Below are positions 55,573 to 64,000 of a DNA stretch of 64,000 nucleotides, one piece after another; position 1 is the stretch's first letter, and each line of letters opens with the position of its first letter. The translations under genes were made by a program, and so were the position numbers. The notes beneath the pieces were generated by a model that was given only the letters and a program-made list of their open reading frames with translations, searched no databases and had not been told where the DNA came from. This DNA is from Trachythela sp. YZ-2020 (taxonomy: Eukaryota; Cnidaria; Anthozoa; Malacalcyonacea; Clavulariidae): NCBI GenBank assembly GCA_016169945.1, contig JADLSH010000369.1, positions 62,001-126,000 of the forward strand, written 5' to 3'.

Positions 55573-58500
55573 TCAAAGATTTAGTCTGTCTGGAGGTATA
55601 CTTAGCCTTCCAGATCTTGTCCGAGTTCCTTTGGGGTTATCAGGAATCCGACTCTGTGTTGACTCTGTAGACATCGCTTCAACAGGGCATTCGTGGTCTG
55701 GGTTATGGTTGTTCTCAGCTATTGCTTCGTATGTACTTTGAAGTATTTCATCGTCCTCTTCCCTACGCTTTTCTCTCTCATCTCTTGGAATGCGTAGAAT
55801 GTGTCGTCTGTTCCTTCGTAAAACACCATTATCTGTTTGCACATCATAAGATCTAGGTGTGTTGGCTGTTCCAACTACGACGGCTGGTTTTCCCCATGCG
55901 TAGTCTTTTCCAGTCTTGATTCGAACTTGATCCCCCTTCTTCAAAACTGGCAACGACCTGGACGAATGCCGTCTGTTATAGTAAAACTCGTTACTCTTCT
56001 GGCTAGCTTCGTGTTTCTGTTTCACTTTGTCTTCGTCGTACATGCGAGGCTCGACATTCTGTGATAACGCTGGTAGAGTGGTTCTGATTCGACGATTCAA
56101 CATGACTTCTGAAGGGCTATGACCAGTAGATCCTACAGTTGTAGATCTGTATACCATCAGAGCAAGACACGGATCTTGTTGTCGTAATATGTTCTTCGCC
56201 GTTTTCACCGCGCTCTCGGCCAACCCATTGGACTGTGGGTAATAGGGACTCGACGTAGTGTGCTTGAATCCATAGCTCTTCGCGAAACTGGAGAAACTCT
56301 CGGACGAAAACTGGGGTCCGTTGTCACTGACGACTTCTAGCGGAATTCCCCATCTGGCGAAAATACTTTTAAGCTTGGCTATCACGAGAGATGAGGTTGC
56401 TTTGGACAAATCCATGATCTCTAGGTATCGGGAATAATAGTCCATTGCCACAAGAAATGTTTTTCCTTTGAAATCCAGGAGATCAACACCTATACGGTTC
56501 CACGGTCTTTTCGGTAGTGGTGACGAGGTTAACGGTTCTCGTCTCTGAGCTGCTTTTTTCACCTGGCACTCTTCACATCGACCGACTACACTCTTGATAT
56601 CTTTTCCGATACCGAACCACCAAACGGCTCCTTTGGCTCTTTCGCTGCACTTGGTGATTCCCTGATGACCATGATGGATTACTTCCAAAATCGTCGACTG
56701 CAGGGCGTTCGGAATGACAATTCTCCCATTATACACCAACAGTCCTTCCGCCACCGAAAGATTCGATCGAACGGAATACAGATCATGGAGATCGCGTGGG
56801 ATGTCGCAAGACTTTGTTGGCCAACCATCAACAGTGAACTTCATGGCTTCTTGTATCACCAAATATTTGTCAGCCGCCTCTCTGATCTCGTCAAGACGAA
56901 CATCCGATACTGGCCAAGATCGCGTGACTTCGTTGACATACATTCCCACTTCTTCTACTGTTCGTTTATCTTCTTCGTCACACGTAGGCAAAGGATGCCT
57001 TGAAAGGGTATCGGCGACGACCAGCTCTTTCCCGGGTACGTGCTGCGCTTTCGGATTATACCGCATCAGTCGCATTAGCAACCGTTGACATCTTATCGGG
57101 ACGGCGTTTAGGTCGGATCCATTGATCAACGGTACCAGCGGCTTATGATCCGTGAGCAGCTTGAACTCTTGTAGACCTCGAAGATATCTGTCGAATTTCT
57201 CACACGCCCAAACGGAAGCCAAACACTCTTTTTCAATCTGAGCATATCGGCTCTCAGCAGGCAGGAGTGTACGAGACGCGAAAGCAATTGGTTTCAATCG
57301 ATTGTTCTCTTCTTGTAAGATAACTGCTCCAATTCCAAAACTACTGGCATCGGCAGATACAGTGATGGGTTTGCGAGGATCATAAAATATTAACGTCATC
57401 GCATTAACGAGGGCTTCCTTGACTTCGCCAAACGACTTCTCTTGCGCTGGTCCCCACAACCACTGGACATCTTTCTTCAAAAGGTCGTTCATTGGCTTCA
57501 TTATTGTTGCCAAATTTGGAACGAACATCCCAATGTAATTGATCATTCCTCGAATCTGCTGTAGCTCATGGACGCTGGTAGGTGCACGCATGTCAACAAT
57601 AGCTTTCACCTTGGCGGGATCTGGACGCACACCATCTTTGCTGAACGTGTGTCCCAAAAAGGTAACTTCGGGTTTCCGCAATACGCACTTTTTCAGGTTC
57701 AGCTTAAGACCAGCCTTGTGAATAACGTCCAGGACTTTCCTCAACTTCTCGTCGTGCTCCTCCATGGTACAACCAGCCACAAGAATGTCATCTGGAGATG
57801 CTTCAACCCCCCTCAACGACTTCCAACGTTTCTGCCATCCGGCGCTGAAAGATCTCACTTGCTGAGGAAATTCCAAACGGAAGACGCTTAAAGCAATACC
57901 TCCCATACGGTGTAATGAACGTCGTTAGCTTGGTGCTGTCTGAATGCAACTTGATGTGGTAGTAACCTGAAGTAAGGTCAAGGTGGGTGAAGACTGTGGC
58001 ACCATTTAACTTTGTGACCATGTCCTCTAACGTTGGCAAAACGTATCTTTCACGTCGAACTTCTCTGTTCAGCCGCCGAAGATCCACACAGATCCTTACA
58101 TCACCGGTTTGTTTTGGAACCACCACCATCGGAGAACACCAATCAGTGGGCTCAGTGACTTTCTCGATGACACCAGCTTCTTCCATGCGCTTTAATTCTT
58201 GCTTTACTTTTGGCATGAGTGGTATTGGGACTCTTCGGACGGTATTACAATGGAATGGGACAGCTCCTTCTCTCAGTTGTATTTTAACGGGTTCGCCCTT
58301 CATCAATCCTATTTGGTTTCGTCCTTGAACTTCATGAATGTTCAATTTAATCAAGTCCATCTTCTCTGCCATCGTTCTACTAAGTAAATTGTTCTCCGAA
58401 TCAGTAACATAAATGTCAAACGTGTATAGTTTCCCTTGGTACTTTGTGTTAGATGAAAATGTTCCTTTGCACTTTAATACTCCGTTGACCCCTTTGAGTC

Positions 58501-59491
58501 TGTGGCTTGTTGGTCGCAAAGCTGGAGCGTCAGGCATATTCTCGTAGGCACTCAGCGCCATCACCGATACGTCAGCACCAGAGTCTATCTTGAACTTCAC
58601 GCTATGACCATTAACTGGCAGATCAACGAGCCATCTTCTCGGGTCGTCTTTGTTGTTAGTTATCGTTCCGATGAAAAAATCTTCCTCCGAACTTTCGGGC
58701 TTCTGCGTATATCTGCAACTAACTTCGGTTAACTGCTTCGTTTTGCAACATCTCGCGTAGTGACCCGGCTTGTTACATTTATTGCATTTGGCGTTCTTAG
58801 CAGGGCACGAATATCCATGACTTAATCCACATCGAGAACACTCGCTCTGTTTCGTTTCTGCTTGGCGTCGATTACTGAAGGTTTTCTTACGGGTATAATT
58901 CTCTCGGGGTCGCTTTGGATATCTCTGTTTATTAACTTCTTCTATAGACTTCGCCGTTTCGTTTTGTATTGTAAGTTGATCTTGTATAATTTCGGATTGC
59001 CTCACCATCTTCACACTTTCGGCAAGCGTCAGCTTTTCTTTCAACTGCAGACGCTTAGATAAGCCTTTGTCACGAACACCGATTACGAGTCTGTCGCGAA
59101 TACAATCGTCTTTCGCTGTGCCAAAATCACAATATTCGGCCATCTCGTATAGACTTCGTATGTAAGTTTCAGCCGGTTCGCCACTGTGTTGAGATCTTTG
59201 ATGAAACATAGCTCGTTCGTGAATAATATTTCTTTCTGGTCTGAAATGTCCGTCGAATTTATCGACTACGAATCCGTAATCTTTCGCTTCTTTTTCGTCC
59301 AACGCAAACTGGGTAAACACGTACTCGCTTTCATTTCCCATAGTGTATAGAAGTGTGCTGACTTGAATGTCCTCGTCTTCTTTAAACAGTTTTGTTGCTA
59401 TTCGATATCTCTCAAAACGTCTCTTCCAATCTGGCCAGCGAGTATCAGCCTTTGTGAAATCAAGCGGGTCGGGTGGTTTTATTTGGCTCAT
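55573..59491 (-). pseudogene. Gypsy-2 gag-pol polyprotein, one frameshift
   Basis: About 1,306 codons in one frame from ATG 59491. Gag is followed by zinc-knuckle-like Cys/His motifs (CSRCGLSHGYSC and CNKCNKPGHYARCC). An aspartic protease carries FKIDSGADVSVMA. RT has DWCSPMVVVPKQTGDVRI, THLDLTSGYYHIKL, FKRLPFGISSASEIF and PDDILVAG. RNase H has DASSFGIGAVIL and LTDHKPLVPLI. Integrase has HHGHQGITKCSERAKG, CEECQVKKA, VDLLDFKGKTFLVAMDYYS, SDNGPQFSSESF and NGLAESAVKTAKN, then a C-terminal YDVQTDNGVLRRNRRH block. The frame shifts once at a run of six C (57807-57812 on the + strand), between RT motifs. Otherwise intact, so a young or recently active copy. Confidence 0.9.
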
Positions 59492-59689
59492 CTTTGCTTC
59501 AGCACATCAGATTTTTCACAAATAACTATTGGGAGGAAAATTTTGTTATCAAAAGACTAGTTCGCACGAGACTAGTTATCTGTTTGTCTATAATGCGATG
59601 TTCTGGGAATGGCTATAAATCTTAACGGTATTTTGACGTAAAATATAGTGGGAAAAGTGCGTCTATTTTATATACTGTGGCACAATAAT

Positions 59690-60100
59690 GGGCCGAGTGC
59701 ACATATTTTAGACAATGAACTGTGAAAAACTACAATTGCTATTAAAAAGAGAAATAAACGTTTCCGTACACATTTCTTAATCATTTTTATACAAGGTTTT
59801 TGACAGGAAATATCTGTCGTTTACAGCGTCAGCATAATACTCAAGTTTTGAATTTAACGTAAAGTATAGAAAGAGGAAACAAGTATTTAATAATCGAGTA
59901 TTTTAATACAACCTTACCGGAGTGAAAAAATGTTTTCTTCAACAGTGATTTGTACCATTGTGGCATCCATAAACGGAGAAAAACCTCACTTTTCTCTCCA
60001 CGTTGTAAAACAAACAAGGCAGGCGTAAACATAAAGGTTTGAGCTTTTAAAACAAAATATTTTGCAAAAATGAAAAAATATTGTGCAAAAAACCAGGGGG
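59690..60100. repeat. dispersed noncoding repeat R, copy 2
   Basis: Same order of words as 52293-52705. Both copies end near AAAAAACC(A/T)GGGG. It sits between Gypsy-2 and the Penelope-like elements. Confidence 0.8.
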
Positions 60101-60319
60101 GTTTAATTTCCGTTTTAAATTTGGATCGCGGTTGGTCAGTGGTAATTACCATTTCCAACTAGAACCAGTGGCGTCATTATGGCGTCAGAAAATGCCTAAA
60201 TCCGCCATGTTTTAATTACTTTTCTAAAACTTTCACCTTTGTTTATAACATTCATTTCTAAATATAAATTCAATCCAGGATACTTCAAAAAGGTTTATTA
60301 CAATTTTTATTTTTGCAAC

Positions 60320-60349
60320 GTTTCGGACAGTTTAACTGTCCGTCTTCAG
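60320..60349 (-). ncRNA. hammerhead-ribozyme-like core, inverted copy
   Basis: Read on the minus strand: CTGAAGA, a GGACAGTTAAACTGTCC hairpin, then GAAAC. It is the mirror of 62576-62605. Confidence 0.45.
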
Positions 60350-60397
60350 GCTGTTTACAAACTACAAATTTAAGACGCTGACGCGTATCATCAACCG

Positions 60398-61722
60398 TCA
60401 TTTTCGCTGGCGTAACTCGTTTTCCCGCGCGCGCGCTTTCGCTTGTCTGTCATTCTGAGATACTTCTTTATCGAAATAGCTGTTCAGTAGCTGACGCCAT
60501 GTCATCAACTGTTCGTGACTATTTAAAATCTCCTTCCCTTTGTGTTGTTCTCTTATTGATTCGATTCCTTCTCTCGCTTTCCTTTGTCTTCGTCCATATT
60601 CACATGTTACAATCCTCGCTTTATCCCAATCAATCCCACTTTCACAACTTACATCGTGTCTCGCTAATCCTCCGTCCTCCTTTCCCATTCTCTCCTCTGC
60701 CGAAACCAATTTTAATTTCCATTCTTTAAATCCTCACTAGTCAATCTCACCTTACTCTCGTGTTCTTTCTTCCTTGTTTCAAACAATCGCAATGTCTCAC
60801 CTACATATACAGCTTTCTCACATTTACATGGTATACTATACACTACCGCCTTTCGTTTATCTCCCAGTGGTTTCTGACTTCTCGCTTTTAATTCTCTCAC
60901 TTTCCTACCAGGCCTGAAGGTTGTACGGAAACGATGTTTCCTGACAACCCTCCTGAACTGTTCCGACAGCCCTCGTACATACGGTATACTCACAGTTCCT
61001 CTATAACTCTCTCTCTCTTCCGTCAACTCACCCGTTTCATTCCCTTTGCATTCCATATACTTCCTCACCTTCTTTCTCTCATATCCATTAGCCACAAACA
61101 CGTCCTCAATGTTCGTCAATTCGTCATCTAAACATTCCTTATCACACAACGCTCTCGCTCTTTCCGCAAACCCCTTTATTATGCCTTTCTTCATACAGGG
61201 AGGATGGTTTGATCTTTCTTTGACATTGATGTTGGTATGCGTCTTCTTGTAGTTTACCATGCACTCGACCTGTTTCGTCTTTCTATCAACTTTCTGCTTT
61301 AGGTCCAAGACCGCCAAGACTTCACCATCTTGCTCTTCCTTCGTGAACACAATCACCCCCTTCTCCACACCATTTAAATGTTCCAATATCTGTTCCGACT
61401 GTTCGCTCTTACACTTCAATTCGCTATCATCTACGTACCAAAACCACTGATCTAAAGGGTACGGCGACGTCTTCGTTGCACGAATCTGGAATTCTTCCAT
61501 GTAGATGACCGCAATCTCGCCTGTTGCTCCTAGACCAATCGGACCACTTTCCAAGACGTAATGCTTTCCATCATACTCACAGTACGTTAAACCGAACATC
61601 CACCTTAATAATTCCATAATCGAATCCACTCTCAACTCTGTTATGACCTTTAATCTTCTATTTTTTCTCAGCAACTGTTCAACCAGTTCTAATGCCTCGC
61701 GTATTGGAATTGACGGATAAAG
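60398..61722 (-). pseudogene. Penelope-like RT C-terminus and GIY-YIG endonuclease
   Basis: RT portion: PSIPIREALELV, a region GPIGLGATGEIAVIYMEEF, the WFWYVDD catalytic box and the thumb. It is followed by a conserved linker (GYERKKVRKYMECKGNE) and a GIY-YIG domain (VVYSIPCKCEKAVYVGETLR). GIY-YIG next to a telomerase-like RT is the defining arrangement of Penelope-like elements. A 5-bp insertion at about 60712 shifts the frame before the last 100 codons. The N-terminal half is missing. Confidence 0.9.
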
Positions 61723-61728
61723 AAATTG

Positions 61729-62534
61729 CCTGTATGAAGAAAGGCATAATAAAGGGGTTTGCGGAAAGAGCGAGAGCGTTGTGTGATAAGGAATGTTTAG
61801 ATGACGAATTGACGAACATTGAGGACGTGTTTGTGGCTAATGGATATGAGAGAAAGAAGGTGAGGAAGTATATGGAATGCAAAGGGAATGAAACGGGTGA
61901 GTTGACGGAAGAGAGAGAGAGTTATAGAGGAACTGTGAGTATACCGTATGTACGAGGGCTGTCGGAACAGTTCAGGAGGGTTGTCAGGAAACATCGTTTC
62001 CGTACAACCTTCAGGCCTGGTAGGAAAGTGAGAGAATTAAAAGCGAGAAGTCAGAAACCACTGGGAGATAAACGAAAGGCGGTAGTGTATAGTATACCAT
62101 GTAAATGTGAGAAAGCTGTATATGTAGGTGAGACATTGCGATTGTTTGAAACAAGGAAGAAAGAACACGAGAGTAAGGTGAGATTGACTAGTGAGGATTT
62201 AAAGAATGGAAAATTGGTTTCGGCAGAGGAGAGAATGGGAAAGGAGGACGGAGGATTAGCGAGACACGATGTAAGTTGTGAAAGTGGGATTGATTGGGAT
62301 AAAGCGAGGATTGTAACATGTGAATATGGACGAAGACAAAGGAAAGCGAGAGAAGGAATCGAATCAATAAGAGAACAACACAAAGGGAAGGAGATTTTAA
62401 ATAGTCACGAACAGTTGATGACATGGCGTCAGCTACTGAACAGCTATTTCGATAAAGAAGTATCTCAGAATGACAGACAAGCGAAAGCGCGCCCGCGGGA
62501 AAACGAATTATACGCCAGCGAAAATGACGGTTGA
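61729..62534 (+). pseudogene. Penelope-like GIY-YIG C-terminal fragment
   Basis: The open frame carries CMKKGIIKGFAERARALCDK, the linker, and VVYSIPCKCEKAVYVGET of the GIY-YIG domain, ending at 62534. The first 12 codons (from 61692) come from the junction with the inverted copy, so the ATG at 61692 is accidental. No RT is present in this copy. Confidence 0.88.
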
Positions 62535-62575
62535 TGATACGCGTCAGCATCTTAAATTTGTAGTTTGTAAACAGC

Positions 62576-62605
62576 CTGAAGACGGACAGTTAAACTGTCC
62601 GAAAC
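62576..62605 (+). ncRNA. hammerhead-ribozyme-like core in the Penelope pseudo-LTR
   Basis: CTGAAGA is followed by a 7-bp stem with a TAA loop (GGACAGT/ACTGTCC, one extra C before it) and GAAAC. This matches the CUGANGA - stem II - GAAA core of hammerhead ribozymes, which are known to occur in Penelope-like pseudo-LTRs. A possible stem III (TTGCAA opposite TTGTAA) follows at 62607-62628. The cleavage site and stem I were not established. Confidence 0.45.
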
Positions 62606-62669
62606 GTTGCAAAAATAAAAATTGTAATAAACCTTTTTGAAGTATCCTGGATTGAATTTATATTTAGAA

Positions 62670-64000
62670 ATGAATGTTATAAACAAAGGTGAAAGTTTTA
62701 GAAAAGTAATTAAAGATCGGTACGGGAGCCGTTATCTAAAACTGACAGACAACTTACAAAAATGCACGACGAAAATTGCGAAGTTGAGAAATCATCTCAA
62801 ATTTTTACGACGATGCAGGGACAATGATATCGTTCCTTATGGTCTACGAATAAGACTATCGAAAGACGAAAACAAGGTGCGTAGTGTTTCTCAAATGAAA
62901 ACTAGACTAGAAAGTACACGAGTAAAATCACGGATTAAAGATATAAGACGAAAGTTGTTTTCGGTTGATCGCCAAAGTAGAGATATTTTTACAGAATTGA
63001 AAGAGAAGTTAACAGAGAGAGACTTTCGATGGGTTGAAGAAGTTATTAAGAGCTCAGAAAGAAAGGAGAGTAAACAGACGAGAGAAAAACAGATAAAGAA
63101 ATACGATGGGTTGCTTGCCGAGAAAGCAAAGATTGAAAATAAAAGGAACGAGATTTTAGCAGAACAAGAGCGAATGAAGGAAATAAAGATCAAGAAAGAA
63201 GTGGTCGATCTAACTAAAGATGGAATAGATAGTGATGTGAAACAATATCTTGCTTTGGGGCCTGATTTCTGTGAGGCTCCAAGACAAGTTCCATATGAAA
63301 CAATAATTACAGAAACGGAGAAGGTATGTTCGATGATAAGAAGAGAAGGTGAAGTAACAGAGACATCGGAAGAGGTGATCGAGCGCGAAATAGATCAAGT
63401 CCGGGAAAACGTAAAAATGATCTTGGGAAAAGCGAGAGGCAAGAGATACCAGTCAAATTTAACAAAAGAAGAAATCATGGGGAAAAAGAAAGCTTTGAAG
63501 GATGACAGCAAGGTATTTCTACCAGCGGACAAAGGACGTATAATGGTAGTGTTGGACAAATGGGAAAGTCAGGGAGGAGAGAATAGTTATGAGTTTAAAA
63601 TGAAGCAAGTACTTATTGACTTGAAAGCAAGACCGTGCGTGAGAGCAGAGAAAAATTGGGACTTGACAGCAAAAGTTTGTCACGATGGTGCAAAGATTAT
63701 TGACAAACTTGTAGAGAGAGATGAGATGTCAAAGGACAAAGGTAAATATTTAAAACCAAAATAGTGCCATGCTCCAAGATTATCGGGTTTACCAAAAATA
63801 CACAAGGACGGGGTTCCTTTGAGAGGTGTGGTTTCAACCGTGGGATCGCCGTTTGAAAGGGTTTCCAGATATTTAATTCCAATTTTAAGATCAATACAAG
63901 GACGGAGTGGGTTATATATAAAGAATTCGAGAGAGTTGAGAGAAAAAGTTAAAAGCTGGAGAATTGAGCGAGATGAGGTCCTAGTGAGCTATGACGTGAA
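62670..64000 (+). pseudogene. Penelope-like RT, N-terminal part, runs off the window
   Basis: It begins at ATG 62670 (MNVINKGESFRKVIKDRYGS; a TTG-initiated frame opens at 62637). It has a long charged helical N-terminal region (KLTDNLQKCTTKIAKLRNHL, then Lys/Glu-rich coils) and the block VFLPADKGRIMVVLDK typical of the family. An in-frame TAG at 63762 interrupts it, after which the same frame resumes with RLSGLPKIHKDGVPLRGVVS and SPFERVSRYLIPILRS up to DEVLVSYDV, the start of RT motif A, at the window end. Without the TAG it would be an intact N-terminal half. Confidence 0.88.

Larger units (their letters stand above)
55216..59580 (-). mobile_element. Gypsy-2, Ty3/gypsy element lacking a 5' LTR
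   Basis: The 3' LTR, polypurine tract and a single gag-pol frame are visible. No copy of the LTR was found upstream of gag (59492-60210), so the 5' end is lost or rearranged. About 110 bp upstream of gag a dispersed repeat (R copy 2) begins. Confidence 0.85.
60211..61728 (-). mobile_element. Penelope-like element, 5'-truncated inverted copy
   Basis: The minus strand begins near 61722 inside the RT (LYPSIPIREALELVEQLL) and runs through the GIY-YIG domain to the 3' UTR and the first few dozen bases of the next unit, ending at 60211. Positions 60211-61199 are an inverted copy of 61729-62714. Differences include a 5-bp insertion near 60712 and a 2-bp deletion near 60415. Confidence 0.9.
61729..62714 (+). 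mobile_element. Penelope-like truncated tail copy (pseudo-LTR arm)
   Basis: It mirrors 60211-61199. It contains the linker and GIY-YIG end of the protein, the 3' UTR, and runs directly into the N-terminus of the next copy. Penelope-like elements often have such partial tandem or inverted terminal copies, called pseudo-LTRs. Confidence 0.9.

Noticed and set aside
61679..61994. Minus-strand frames opposite the right Penelope arm
   Set aside because: Antisense shadows of the GIY-YIG coding strand; they recur identically opposite the left arm.

Overview
The window is eukaryotic, almost certainly metazoan, genomic DNA that is AT-rich and packed with transposable elements. The evidence is a spliced host gene with GT-AG introns, several families of APE-type non-LTR retrotransposons (LINEs), two Ty3/gypsy LTR retrotransposons, a Penelope-like element with a GIY-YIG domain, and many MITEs, hairpins and satellites. 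No bacterial operon, rRNA or tRNA gene was seen. LINEs with an SGNH-esterase ORF1, LINEs with a 2A-like motif plus PHD finger, and Penelope elements together suggest a marine invertebrate, perhaps a cnidarian. That is inference, not shown directly.

Layout. 1-4951: the 3' part of one host gene on the + strand, a peroxisomal carnitine O-acyltransferase (CROT-like). It has seven exons, ends in the peroxisomal signal SKL, and carries a 23-bp minisatellite, a hAT-type MITE and a LINE tail in its introns. 4952-6830: unassigned. 6830-15404: LINE-B1 (+; SGNH ORF1, broken EN/RT ORF2) interrupted by the nearly intact LINE-A (-; hydrophobic leader, 2A-like motif, PHD finger, EN, RT). 15665-20605: two copies of an unusual repeat, here called the S-block, which contains a 19-bp satellite. 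The second copy is split by LINE-C (-), and LINE-C is itself split by a hAT MITE with a perfect 8-bp target-site duplication (TSD). 21349-25093: a foldback-like structure with about 1-kb inverted arms around another S-block and a captured LINE fragment. 25560-38517: a run of decayed LINEs (D, E1-E3, F), a palindromic MITE and a 1.2-kb 9-bp minisatellite.

38583-52292: the most layered part. S-block copies contain LINE-E4 and a hAT-like element (TSD GTCCATCC). The hAT-like element contains Gypsy-1 (TSD TTAAC), and Gypsy-1 contains LINE-B2 in its 5' LTR (TSD TAATGTCT) and LINE-E5 in its integrase. 52293-55215: noncoding repeats, MITEs and hairpins. 55216-59580: Gypsy-2 (-), a single gag-pol reading frame with one homopolymer frameshift and no visible 5' LTR. 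60211-64000: a Penelope-like element arranged as two inverted truncated copies (arms of about 990 bp) running into a longer + copy that leaves the window in its reverse transcriptase.

Apart from the carnitine acyltransferase, every recognisable coding sequence belongs to a mobile element. Nested insertions with target-site duplications allow a relative chronology: the S-blocks are oldest, followed by DNA transposons, LTR elements and then LINEs. Coordinates of element ends without TSDs are approximate.
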